Positions 53,863-62,407 of a stretch of DNA of 64,000 bases are shown one piece after another (within the stretch, counting starts at the first letter, position 1; each line of letters opens with the position of its first letter). The stretch spans positions 62,001 to 126,000 of the forward strand of contig NZ_FUHT01000002.1 of assembly GCF_900155615.1 (NCBI RefSeq), given 5' to 3'. The notes beneath the pieces are model-generated. The model saw only the letters and a program-made list of their open reading frames with translations. It was not told the origin of the DNA and made no database searches. The position numbers and the translations under genes are program-made. The DNA comes from Massiliimalia massiliensis. GTDB taxonomy: Bacteria > Bacillota > Clostridia > Oscillospirales > Ruminococcaceae.

Positions 53863-56043
53863 CTATTTGCCGGAACGCTCTACGCTGATCACACCGTTTA
53901 CCTTGCCCAGCTTATACATAATATTTTTTAAATGTTCCACGCCCTGTGTGCTGATCGTTGCTACTACAATGGCATTTCCATTTTTAAGCTGTTTTGCGCT
54001 GATCTCATGAATCGGTACCCGTTGGTTTGCCAGCGCCAGGCTGATATCCGCAAAAAGCGCGTCCCGGTCACGCGCGACAATATCAAGAGTACAATAATAA
54101 TTCTGCGCTACGTCGCCAGTCCAGTGAACGGCAATCCAGCGTCCTGCCTGTTCCGGGTCATTGACCGAGTTTACAACATTGACACAGTCCCGCTTATGAA
54201 CGGAAACACCATGTCCTCTTGTAACAAAGCCAATGATGTCGTCGCCCGGCAGCGGGGCACAGCACTGTGCAAATTTTACCAGGCAGTTATCTAAGCCTTC
54301 CACGACAACATCGCCGGAAAGCTTTTTCTTGGTATCGGTCAGCTTGTCAAGAACAATATCCTGAGGATCGGCATTGTCGCTTTTGATCATTTTGACATAA
54401 TCTTCCTTCAGGCGCGGCATGATCTTCTGAAGGTTAATTCCGCCATATCCAATTGCGGCATACAAATCGTTTTCGTCATGGTTATACCGTTTGCAGAGCT
54501 TTTCGATCAGGTCGCGGTACTGCTCTTCATCCAGGCGGATATAGTTGCGCTTGAGCTCCCGCTCCAGCTCCATCTTGCCCTCGATGATATTTTCCTCTTT
54601 CCGCTCCCGTTTGAACCAGGCGCGGATTTTGGAACGCGCCTCGCTCGTCCTGGCAATATTCAGCCAGTCTTTGTTCGGCCCATGGGTAATAGACTTTGTA
54701 GTCAGAATCTCAATAATCTGTCCGGTTTCAATTTTATGCTCCAGCGAAACAATCCGGCCGTCCACCTTAGCGCCGATCATCTTATTCCCAACCTCGCTGT
54801 GGATCGCATAAGCGAAATCGATCACGGTAGAGCCGGCTGGAAGACATTTCACGTCCCCTTTGGGCGTAAACGCATAAACCTCCTCCGGCGTCAGGTCAGT
54901 TTTGATTGTCTTGACAATATCCTCAGCGCCCTCAGAATCCTTCTGCGCTTCAATAATCTGCCTGATCCATGCAAGACGGTCCTCCAGCTTGTCCCTGCCG
55001 TTGATTCCTTCTTTATATTTCCAGTGCGCAGCGATCCCATATTCCGCCGTATAGTGCATATCCCATGTCCTGATCTGTATCTCAAACGGAATCCCCTCTT
55101 TGCCAAGCACTGTGGTGTGCAGGGACTGGTACATGTTCGGCTTTGGCGTTGAGATATAATCCTTAAAACGGTTTGGGATCGGGGTAAACATATCATGGAT
55201 GATTCCCAGGATATTATAACATTCAATATCTGTATTGACGATAATCCGGACGGCAAAAATATCATATACCTCGTCGAAATCCCGTCCGGCCATATACACC
55301 TTACGGTAAATTCCATAAAGGCTCTTGACCCGTCCTTCAATATACGGATCGATGTGGTATTCCTTCAGCCGGTCTCGGATGCGTTCCTTGATCGATTCAA
55401 TAATCATATTCCGGTCATTGCGTTTAATCGCAAGAGTAGCCTCAATTTCTGCGACAGCGATCGGATCCAAGTATTGGAGAGCCAAATCCTCCAGCTCCTC
55501 TTTGACCGCCATAATTCCAAGCCGGTTGGCAATCGGCGCATAAATCTCCATAACCTCCAGCGATTTTTCCCTCTGCTTATCCGGGCGCATATAGGAAAGC
55601 GTGCGCATGTTATGCAGCCGGTCGGCCAGTTTGATAATGACCACGCGGATATCCTGATTCATCGCCAGAAGCATTTTCCGCACGTTTTCCGACTGCTGCT
55701 GCTCCTTGGTGGAAAGCGGCACCTTGCCAAGCTTTGTCACCCCGTCGACCAGAGCGGCGATCTCATCCCCAAAATCGCCCTTCACCTGCTCCAGCGTAAC
55801 CGGCGTATCCTCTACCACATCGTGCAGCAGGGCAGCGCAGATACACTCCGTATCCATTCCCAGCTCAACCAGGATACAGGCAACCTGGAGCGGATGATGA
55901 ATATACGGTTCCCCAGAAATCCGTTTCTGTGAACCGTGTGCCTTCTTCGCGCACACATATGCCTTTTTAATTTTACCGGTATCATAAACCCTTCCGGACT
56001 CTGCTATCATCCGGCTTAGTTCCTGATAGATCTTATCTTGCAT
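53863..56043 (-). CDS. relA: Bifunctional (p)ppGpp synthetase/hydrolase Rel
   Basis: 726 residues with the full RSH architecture. The HD hydrolase is intact (HHPLQV, LLHDVVEDT, LADRLHNMRTL). The synthetase follows (NRFKDYISTPK, NMYQSLHTTV), then TGS (VYAFTPKGDVKCLPAGST), a helical/zinc-finger region with CCAPLPGD, and a C-terminal ACT domain. It makes and degrades the stringent-response alarmone. The ATG is preceded by GAAGAGGGG. It precedes dtd and follows recJ by 39 bases. Confidence 0.96.
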   Translation of the reverse strand: MQDKIYQELSRMIAESGRVYDTGKIKKAYVCAKKAHGSQKRISGEPYIHHPLQVACILVELGMDTECICAALLHDVVEDTPVTLEQVKGDFGDEIAALVDGVTKLGKVPLSTKEQQQSENVRKMLLAMNQDIRVVIIKLADRLHNMRTLSYMRPDKQREKSLEVMEIYAPIANRLGIMAVKEELEDLALQYLDPIAVAEIEATLAIKRNDRNMIIESIKERIRDRLKEYHIDPYIEGRVKSLYGIYRKVYMAGRDFDEVYDIFAVRIIVNTDIECYNILGIIHDMFTPIPNRFKDYISTPKPNMYQSLHTTVLGKEGIPFEIQIRTWDMHYTAEYGIAAHWKYKEGINGRDKLEDRLAWIRQIIEAQKDSEGAEDIVKTIKTDLTPEEVYAFTPKGDVKCLPAGSTVIDFAYAIHSEVGNKMIGAKVDGRIVSLEHKIETGQIIEILTTKSITHGPNKDWLNIARTSEARSKIRAWFKRERKEENIIEGKMELERELKRNYIRLDEEQYRDLIEKLCKRYNHDENDLYAAIGYGGINLQKIMPRLKEDYVKMIKSDNADPQDIVLDKLTDTKKKLSGDVVVEGLDNCLVKFAQCCAPLPGDDIIGFVTRGHGVSVHKRDCVNVVNSVNDPEQAGRWIAVHWTGDVAQNYYCTLDIVARDRDALFADISLALANQRVPIHEISAKQLKNGNAIVVATISTQGVEHLKNIMYKLGKVNGVISVERSGK

Positions 56044-56082
56044 AGCGATCCCCTCTTCGCCCTCTTATCATTTCAGGTCAAA

Positions 56083-58128
56083 TCAACCAGCCAGCTTTTC
56101 CAGCCTTTGCAAGGTTGGCGCCTGCTGTAAATCCACCTTATGTTCATACTCGGAGAGTGTAATGCTGTCCTGAAGCGGCGAAACCTCAATCAGCCCAAGC
56201 TCATCGAGCATATCCAAAATCACCCGGTACTGGCAGTAATTCAACCCGCCTGTACGGAAAACGGAAAACAGGAGGTCAACATCCCCATGATAACCGCGAT
56301 TTTGTCTGAGATATTTATAGACCAGTGCTGTCTTCTCCCGGTTCGGAATCATCTTTTTGATCACGCCTGTGCTCAACGCCTCTCCGCGCCGGAACATTTC
56401 GTAATAGGTTTTTGCATTAAAAAATTTCTGCTGTTCGAATCCGGTTGACCGGATATCCTTGATAGAAATAGAAAGGTATTCCCTTCCGTTATATGGATTG
56501 ATGGTAATATTACAGAGAAAATCTACCGTTTCTCCTTCCCGGAATAAAAACCGGCCGGTGTTCATCCCAAAATACATAGCGGAAATCTCCATCCCGCCAA
56601 ACGTGAGCCTAAGCCGGATATGCTTATTGTCAGACACCGGCACAACAGAACGGATCACAGCCCGCTGAAGGCAGAAAAGCGGCTGTTGATTGGCCGTGCC
56701 AAACGGTTCCAGCACAGAGGTATCCCGAATCTGCTCCAGGGTGAGCTCCTGCGGCGTGATCACCTTATCCACCTCATATGTAAAGGCTGGCATGACCTGG
56801 CATTCTCTTGCCGCATATTGTTCCATCTCTTCATAAAAGCGGTCAAAATTTTCTTCCTTTAGGGAAAACCCGGCAGCCTGAGTATGACCGCCATACTGCG
56901 TCAATAGAGCCTCGCAGGCAACCAGCATCTTGTACAGGGAGAAAAACTCTACACTGCGCGCAGATCCCCGCAGCATCCCCTCCTCAGAGGACATCAAAAG
57001 CGCCGGTTTCCCGTACCGTTCCAAAACCTTAGAGGCTACAATCCCGATGATACCCGGATGCCAGCCTTCATGGTAGAACGCAAGGACACGGTGATAGAGT
57101 ACGTCCGGATTTTCACAGATCATCTCCTCGATATCAGCGAAGATCCCGTCCTCCTGGGAGCGGCGCTGCGTATTCAAAGCGTTGAGCTGCCCGGCAAGTT
57201 CCGCCGCCTTTTGGGTATCGTCGCATAGCAGCAGCTCCGCCGCAAGCGAAGCGTCCGCCATCCGGCCAGCCGCATTAATCCTCGGCGCAATTCCAAACGC
57301 CACTGTCTGAGAGTTGATTTTATCTCTGGATATTCCCGCTTCGTCCAGCAAAGCGGCAAGCCCGATATTATCAGTATGCGCAATTGCCTCTAATCCAATT
57401 CGAACAAGGGCGCGGTTTTCGGAGGTAAGAGGGACAAGGTCAGCAACTGTGCCAATGGCAAGCAGGTCGGCAAACTGTTCCAGTGTGCTGTCATAGTCCC
57501 CGTTTTCCAGCGCAGTTACCAGCTTAAACGCAACACCGACGCCTGCCAGATCCTTAAATTCACTTGGACAATCCTTCCTATGCGGGTTGACTACCGCATA
57601 AGCCGGCGGCAGCTCTTCTCCTACCTGGTGGTGGTCAGTTACAATGACGGTCAGCCCAAGCTCGTTTGCGTACCGGATTTCTTCCAATGCAGAAATCCCA
57701 TTGTCCACCGTCACCACGAGAGAAGCACCCGTCTCGGCAATCCGTTTGATCGCGCCGCAGTTCAGGCCGTAGCCCTCTGATTCCCGCTTTGGGATGTAAT
57801 AGGACACCTGCGCGCCCAGCATACTCAGATAGCTGTATAAAATTACGGTAGCGGTAACTCCATCGCAGTCATAATCTCCGTAGACAACAATTGATTCCCC
57901 GCTGTCAACCGCCTGCATGACCCGCTCGGCTGCCCGCTTCATATCGATCAGGGCAAAGGGATCCTCCGGTATGAGATCGCTGTTTAAAAAGACGTCTGCC
58001 TGGGCAAAGGTCGTAATATTCCGGTTCACCAAAATTTCAGCGGTCATCTGCGAAATTTCGCATTCCTCCGCTAAAATCTGTGCCAATTTTCGGTTCTCTT
58101 TCGGCAGCCTCCAATTTTTAACAGACAC
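56083..58128 (-). CDS. recJ: Single-strand DNA exonuclease RecJ
   Basis: 681 residues, DHH phosphoesterase: VYGDYDCDGVTA, TVDNGIS, VTDHHQVGEELP and NPHRKDCPS. The DHHA1 domain shows the GRMADASLAAELL and YGGHTQAAGFS segments, and the C-terminal OB-like domain is followed by about 100 extra residues. It degrades ssDNA 5'-3' in recombination and mismatch repair. The GTG start follows GAAGGCG. It lies upstream of rel in the same direction; secDF or apt, often found here in other Firmicutes, are absent. Confidence 0.93.
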   Translation of the reverse strand: MSVKNWRLPKENRKLAQILAEECEISQMTAEILVNRNITTFAQADVFLNSDLIPEDPFALIDMKRAAERVMQAVDSGESIVVYGDYDCDGVTATVILYSYLSMLGAQVSYYIPKRESEGYGLNCGAIKRIAETGASLVVTVDNGISALEEIRYANELGLTVIVTDHHQVGEELPPAYAVVNPHRKDCPSEFKDLAGVGVAFKLVTALENGDYDSTLEQFADLLAIGTVADLVPLTSENRALVRIGLEAIAHTDNIGLAALLDEAGISRDKINSQTVAFGIAPRINAAGRMADASLAAELLLCDDTQKAAELAGQLNALNTQRRSQEDGIFADIEEMICENPDVLYHRVLAFYHEGWHPGIIGIVASKVLERYGKPALLMSSEEGMLRGSARSVEFFSLYKMLVACEALLTQYGGHTQAAGFSLKEENFDRFYEEMEQYAARECQVMPAFTYEVDKVITPQELTLEQIRDTSVLEPFGTANQQPLFCLQRAVIRSVVPVSDNKHIRLRLTFGGMEISAMYFGMNTGRFLFREGETVDFLCNITINPYNGREYLSISIKDIRSTGFEQQKFFNAKTYYEMFRRGEALSTGVIKKMIPNREKTALVYKYLRQNRGYHGDVDLLFSVFRTGGLNYCQYRVILDMLDELGLIEVSPLQDSITLSEYEHKVDLQQAPTLQRLEKLAG

Positions 58129-58317
58129 CCAAACGCCTTCTTTCTACTTCATCGTTTCTAACCCTATTATTTTACCACTTTTCTTACTTTTTCGCAACTG
58201 GACACTACCTGGGGCTCTGCCCAAAGCAAAAAAAGTTTGTTACTTTTTTGTCGAAGGGTTTTCCTTCACTGTTTTTTGTGATAATATAGATATAATCGCA
58301 AAAATGGAGGAATCTCA

Positions 58318-58980
58318 TTGAAAGATAAAATTCTGGCTTCCATGAAAAGACTCTGTATTATCAGCGGCCATTATGGAAGCGGTAAAACAAGCCTCGCGGC
58401 AAATCTTGCGATCCTGTTGGCTCAGCATGGCAGACAGGTAACTGTAGTAGATATGGATCTGGTCAACCCCTATTTCCGGTCAGCCGATTACAGCCAAACT
58501 TTCTCCGAATACGGCGTCCGCCTGATCACACCGCCTTTTGCTAATTCCAATCTCGACATTCCTGCCCTTCCGCCGAACCTGACAGAAGTAATCCGGGACG
58601 AAAGCCGTTATCTGCTGATTGATGTCGGCGGAGATGACGCCGGCGCAGTTTCATTGGGACAGCTATCAGGTGAAATCAGAAAGCGGGACTATGACCTGTG
58701 CTATGTTATGAATTTCTTTCGTTATCTGACACAGACGCCCGTACAGACAATACAGGTGCTCCGTGAAATCGAATCTGCCTGCCGGCTTCGTGTTACCCGG
58801 CTGATTCACAACTCCAATTTGGGTTCGGACACAGGCATTGACGATATAAACAATGTCCAGCCCCTGGCAGAAGAAACCGCAAAGCTTGCCGGCCTGCCGG
58901 TTTGGTTTACTGCAGTACCGGAATGGATCACAAATCAGGAACAAATAGGCTTTCCTGTTACGATATTTCAGAAAGAATGA
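58318..58980 (+). CDS. P-loop ATPase (MinD/ParA-like) linked to the Kor operon
   Basis: 220 residues. Walker A is SGHYGSGKTSLAANLA, a deviant-type P-loop for the SIMIBI class, followed by VDMDLVNPYFRS and LLIDVGGDDAG. The rest is a compact Rossmann-like ATPase with no extra domain. The start is TTG, seven bases after GGAGG. It is 18 bases upstream of the ferredoxin-like subunit of a 2-oxoacid oxidoreductase and probably co-transcribed. A role in Fe-S delivery or enzyme activation is a guess from context; the family is not characterised to my knowledge. Confidence 0.75.
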   Translation: MKDKILASMKRLCIISGHYGSGKTSLAANLAILLAQHGRQVTVVDMDLVNPYFRSADYSQTFSEYGVRLITPPFANSNLDIPALPPNLTEVIRDESRYLLIDVGGDDAGAVSLGQLSGEIRKRDYDLCYVMNFFRYLTQTPVQTIQVLREIESACRLRVTRLIHNSNLGSDTGIDDINNVQPLAEETAKLAGLPVWFTAVPEWITNQEQIGFPVTIFQKE

Positions 58981-58998
58981 TAAAAGTGAGGAATCAAA

Positions 58999-59205
58999 AT
59001 GGCAAAAATAACAATTGAATTTGAGCGCTGCAAGGGCTGCCTGCTCTGTACCAAGGCATGCCCGCAAAAAATCCTGGCGCAGAACAATCGTAAATTAAAT
59101 CATAAAGGCTATTATCCAATCGAGGTGATTGATCCGAAAAAGTGCATTGGCTGCGCAATGTGTGCGATGATGTGCCCCGATTGTGTCATTACAGTAGAAA
59201 AATAA
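58999..59205 (+). CDS. korD: 2-oxoacid:ferredoxin oxidoreductase delta subunit (2[4Fe-4S])
   Basis: 68 residues with two CxxCxxCxxxCP clusters: CKGCLLCTKACP and CIGCAMCAMMCP. It carries electrons from the TPP site to free ferredoxin. Forms the first of four kor/vor genes. Distinction between 2-oxoglutarate (Kor) and branched-chain (Vor) enzymes is uncertain. Confidence 0.88.
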   Translation: MAKITIEFERCKGCLLCTKACPQKILAQNNRKLNHKGYYPIEVIDPKKCIGCAMCAMMCPDCVITVEK

Positions 59206-59242
59206 GAGGAGGCAGGTTCCCCTGGAGGGAAACCGAAAAATT

Positions 59243-60310
59243 ATGGCAAACAAATTTCTTATGAAAGGGAATGAAGCGCTGGCTGAGGCGGCGATCCGAA
59301 GCGGATGCCACCACTTTTTTGGCTATCCGATTACCCCTCAAACCGAAATTTCGGCTTATATGGCAAAACGGATGCCCCAAATCGGCGGTACATTCCTGCA
59401 GGCAGAATCTGAAATCGCCGCGATCAACATGGTATTGGGCGCTGCAAGCGCCGGTGTCCGCGCAATGACCTCGTCGTCCTCTCCCGGAATCAGCCTAAAA
59501 AGCGAGGGGATTTCCTATCTTGCAGGCTCGGATGTACCAGCCGTTATTGTTAACGTCATGCGGGGCGGCCCCGGCCTTGGCGGAATCCAGCCCTCCCAGG
59601 CTGATTACTGGCAGGCAACCAAGGCGATGGGACATGGAGATTTCCAGGTGCTCGTCTACGCGCCGTCCGGCGTACAGGAGATGGCTGAGCTGGTCGGGCT
59701 GGCATTTGACACGGCCGACAAATACCGCGTCCCCGCAATGATCCTTGCGGACGGTCTGCTCGGCCAAATGATGGAGCCGGTAGTTTTTCCGGAGCAAAAG
59801 TCGGACCGGCTCCCGGAAAAAACCTGGGCGACAACCGGAACAAAGGGGAAACGCGCCCCGAACATTATCAATTCCCTTTTCCTGCAGCCGGATGAACTGG
59901 AACAGATCGTGAAAGACCGTTTTACCCGGTATCAGGCAATTGAGGAAAACGAGGTACTGGCTGAGGAATTCCTTACCGACGACGCAGACCTGCTGGTCGT
60001 AGCCTACGGCGCTGTTGCGCGTATCGCCCGCAGCGCTGTCCGCGCGGCAAGGGAGCGCGGAATCAAAGCTGGTCTGATTCGCCCCGTCACCCTTTGGCCA
60101 TTCCCCAAAAAGCTGATTGCGGAAAAAGCAAAGCAGGCACAAAACATATTGGTAGCCGAAATGAGCATGGGACAGATGGTCGATGATGTAAAACTCGCTG
60201 TACTCGGCAGCTCCCATGTCCATTTCTATGGCCGGACAGGCGGGATGGTTCCATCCCCCAATGAGCTGCTCGAACAAATTCAGGCAATAGCAGATAACAG
60301 GGAGGTGTAA
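59243..60310 (+). CDS. korA: 2-oxoacid:ferredoxin oxidoreductase alpha subunit
   Basis: 355 residues, pyrimidine-binding domain of the TPP enzyme plus transketolase C-terminal domain: GYPITPQTEISAYMAKRM, QAESEIAAINMVLGAA, SSPGISLKSEG, RGGPGLGGIQPSQ, and a C-terminal domain with GLIRPVTLWPFP. Annotated KorA or VorB in Clostridia; substrates are 2-oxoglutarate or branched-chain 2-oxoacids. The ATG is preceded by an SD (AGAGGAGG) further upstream, at about 35 bases, and GGAGGG at 59225. Confidence 0.9.
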   Translation: MANKFLMKGNEALAEAAIRSGCHHFFGYPITPQTEISAYMAKRMPQIGGTFLQAESEIAAINMVLGAASAGVRAMTSSSSPGISLKSEGISYLAGSDVPAVIVNVMRGGPGLGGIQPSQADYWQATKAMGHGDFQVLVYAPSGVQEMAELVGLAFDTADKYRVPAMILADGLLGQMMEPVVFPEQKSDRLPEKTWATTGTKGKRAPNIINSLFLQPDELEQIVKDRFTRYQAIEENEVLAEEFLTDDADLLVVAYGAVARIARSAVRAARERGIKAGLIRPVTLWPFPKKLIAEKAKQAQNILVAEMSMGQMVDDVKLAVLGSSHVHFYGRTGGMVPSPNELLEQIQAIADNREV

Positions 60311-60312
60311 GC

Positions 60313-61077
60313 ATGGGAACTGTATTTGAAAAGACCAGGGGATTGACAGACCATGTTCTGCACTATTGCCCCGGATGCACTCACGGTATTATCCACCGCA
60401 TCCTTGCGGAAAGCCTGGTGGAGCTTGGGCTTTTGGATCAAACGGTCGGCATCGTACCGGTCGGCTGTGCTGTCATGGCATATGATTATTTTAACTGCGA
60501 TACTATTGAAGCGCCTCACGGCAGGGCGCCCGCTGTGGCGACCGGCGTCCGGCGCGCACTTCCGGAGGCAACAGTGTTCACCTACCAGGGAGATGGAGAT
60601 CTTGCGGCAATTGGAACGGCCGAAACCGTCCATGCAGCAACGCGCGGCGAGAATATCACTGTCATTTTCGTCAACAACGCCATCTACGGGATGACCGGCG
60701 GCCAGATGGCGCCGACCTCCCTCCCCAGCCAGGTAACACAGACCACCCCATATGGGCGCGATCCAAAGGTCGCGGGTTTCCCGGTTCGGGTCTGCGAAAT
60801 GCTCTCTACTCTTGACGGAGTCGCTTTTGCCCAGCGGGTTGCGGTCAATTCCCCGCAGCGGGTCATGCAGGCGAAAAAAGCGATTAAAAAGGCTCTGACT
60901 GTACAGAAGGAGCGCAAGGGCTTTTCCATCGTTGAAATCCTTTCCACCTGCCCGACAAACTGGGGCGTTACTCCTCTGGAGGCGCTTGACTGGGTGGAGG
61001 AAAAGATGGTTCCCTACTATCCGCTCGGCGTATACAAAGATGTTTCGGAAAAGGGGGTATTTTCCGATGCTGACTAA
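60313..61077 (+). CDS. korB: 2-oxoacid:ferredoxin oxidoreductase beta subunit
   Basis: 254 residues, TPP diphosphate-binding subunit: HYCPGCTHGIIHRI (Cys for the cluster/TPP region), PHGRAPAVATG, and the TPP motif YQGDGDLAAIG...NNAIYGMTGGQ. Two bases separate it from korA, and its end overlaps korC. Confidence 0.92.
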   Translation: MGTVFEKTRGLTDHVLHYCPGCTHGIIHRILAESLVELGLLDQTVGIVPVGCAVMAYDYFNCDTIEAPHGRAPAVATGVRRALPEATVFTYQGDGDLAAIGTAETVHAATRGENITVIFVNNAIYGMTGGQMAPTSLPSQVTQTTPYGRDPKVAGFPVRVCEMLSTLDGVAFAQRVAVNSPQRVMQAKKAIKKALTVQKERKGFSIVEILSTCPTNWGVTPLEALDWVEEKMVPYYPLGVYKDVSEKGVFSDAD

Positions 61078-61612
61078 TCTGATGATCGCCGGATTCGGCG
61101 GACAGGGCGTTCTTTTCACAGGAAAGATTATCGCAAACACAGGCCTGCTGGAGGGAAAGGAAGTCTCCTGGCTGCCCTCCTACGGCCCGGAAATGCGCGG
61201 CGGGACGGCAAACTGTTCTGTCTGTGTAGACGACGAACCGATTGGATGTCCGATTGTTTTAGAGCCTGACATTTTGATTGCGATGAACGTACCATCCTTT
61301 GATAAATTTATTGGAAAGGTAACCAAAGGCGGCTGCGTGGTCTATGACAGCTCTTTGATTGAAGCGGAACAGACCCGGGAAGATATCCGGTATCGTCCGA
61401 TTCCAGCCACAGAGCTCGCCGCGAGACACCATCTTGATAAATTTGCGAATATTGTCCTTTTAGGCTATACCCTGCAGGCAGTCCACTTTACTTCTTATGA
61501 AACGGTGTGCGAGGCCATCAAGGCCTGTGTGCCGAAATCCAAGCAAAAGCTTCTGACGCCCAATCTTGATGCCCTAAGGCTTGGATACGAATTTCAGGAA
61601 ACAAAATCATAA
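61067..61612 (+). CDS. korC: 2-oxoacid:ferredoxin oxidoreductase gamma subunit
   Basis: 181 residues: IAGFGGQGVLFTGKIIA near the start, SYGPEMRGGTANCSV, and ANIVLLGYTL. This is the catalytic-domain-III subunit that completes the alpha-beta-gamma-delta enzyme. The ATG at 61067 overlaps the korB stop by 11 bases and follows AAGGGGG. The stop codon abuts the left hairpin of an IS200-like element. Confidence 0.9.
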   Translation: MLTNLMIAGFGGQGVLFTGKIIANTGLLEGKEVSWLPSYGPEMRGGTANCSVCVDDEPIGCPIVLEPDILIAMNVPSFDKFIGKVTKGGCVVYDSSLIEAEQTREDIRYRPIPATELAARHHLDKFANIVLLGYTLQAVHFTSYETVCEAIKACVPKSKQKLLTPNLDALRLGYEFQETKS

Positions 61613-61744
61613 CCACCCGTCAAACGGGTGGTTTGCTCGCCCCTATAAGGGGCAGATACCGACCAGCGCCTAAAGACGCTGGCTTTCTCTTTGTTCAAGC
61701 CTATTGCCTTTGCCGCTTTTGCCGCCCCTTAAAGGGCGTTCGTA

Positions 61745-62206
61745 CTACCTGCTACCCTTAAAAGGGTCTTCATACTCTTTTACACTCAATTTATCCAGTG
61801 CTATATCGTGCTTTTCCTGTTCCTCTATGTATTTCCGTATGGTTGCCTCATTGAGTCCTACTGTACTTACATAGTACCCCTCTGCCCAGAAATGTCTGTT
61901 CCCATACTTATACTTTAGATTTGCATGTTTATCAAACATCATCAACGCACTTTTTCCTTTCAAGTATCCCATGAAACTTGACACACTTATTTTTGGTGGT
62001 ATACTTAAAAGCAGATGTACATGGTCAGGCATCATATTTCCTTCCAGTATTTCTACTCCTTTGTATTTACACAGTGTTCTTATGATTTTCTGCAAATCCA
62101 CTCTATACTGTCCGTATATCGCTTTTCTTCGGTATTTCGGTATGAACACTATGTGGTACTTACACATCCATTTTGTGTGTGATAAACTGTTTGTTTTATT
62201 TGCCAT
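61745..62206 (-). CDS. tnpA: IS200/IS605 transposase TnpA (Y1 HUH)
   Basis: 153 residues. YHIVFIPKYRRK is the family start, the HUH metal motif is MPDHVHLLL (H62, H64), and the nucleophile is probably Tyr126 in ATIRKYIEEQ. It cuts and pastes single-stranded DNA at hairpin ends. The length is normal and no frameshift is seen, so it should be functional. The ATG at 62204-62206 is preceded by AAGGTGA, which is part of a sequestering inverted repeat; a GTG three codons upstream is an alternative start. Confidence 0.92.
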   Translation of the reverse strand: MANKTNSLSHTKWMCKYHIVFIPKYRRKAIYGQYRVDLQKIIRTLCKYKGVEILEGNMMPDHVHLLLSIPPKISVSSFMGYLKGKSALMMFDKHANLKYKYGNRHFWAEGYYVSTVGLNEATIRKYIEEQEKHDIALDKLSVKEYEDPFKGSR

Positions 62207-62207
62207 T

Positions 62208-62270
62208 AAAATCACCTTTCTTTTTTTGCAATAAGCTTGAACATCTTATTGTACCACGAAAGGTGATTTT
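62208..62270 (-). promoter_or_regulatory. RBS-sequestering inverted repeat of tnpA
   Basis: A perfect 13-bp repeat (62208-62220 with 62258-62270) includes the tnpA SD; its 37-base loop has an inner CAATAAG/CTTATTG stem (62229-62235 with 62245-62251). In mRNA it would mask the SD, as shown for other IS200 transposases. Confidence 0.7.
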
Positions 62271-62357
62271 TTTGGTTTAACCTTTTGTTTCCCACCCGCA
62301 TAGCGGGTGGTTTTCTGTTTCGTGCCGCTGGCACTCAACCGTCTAAAGACACTAATG

Positions 62358-62400
62358 AAAGACAGCAGGCAGAGCTGCAGCTCTGCCTGCTGTCTTTTTT
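62358..62400. terminator. Strong terminator, likely native end of the kor operon
   Basis: A 40-bp perfect palindrome (62358-62377 with 62378-62397) with TTTTTT on the plus strand. It points in the kor direction but is now separated from korC by the IS element. It also lies at the 3' end of the convergent glycosyltransferase gene. Confidence 0.85.
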
Positions 62401-62407
62401 ATCTCTG

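Larger units (their letters stand above)
61613..62313 (-). mobile_element. IS200/IS605-family element (tnpA only)
   Basis: About 0.7 kb, bounded by two similar subterminal hairpins: ACCACCCGT/ACGGGTGGT at 61613-61635 and CCACCCGC/GCGGGTGG at 62293-62312. Several further hairpins lie in 61636-61744 (GCCCCT/AGGGGC, CCAGCG/CGCTGG, CGCCC/GGGCG). It carries only a Y1 transposase. The precise cleavage points cannot be fixed by eye. It is inserted directly after korC. The non-coding right part, 62221-62292, holds the leader of tnpA. Confidence 0.8.

Noticed and set aside
54478-55152. 224-codon open frame on the plus strand
   Set aside because: Antisense shadow of relA, with no SD and no recognisable protein pattern.
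61613-61744. CRISPR-like repeat cluster
   Set aside because: The short hairpins differ in sequence and have no regular spacers; they are end structures of the IS200-like element.
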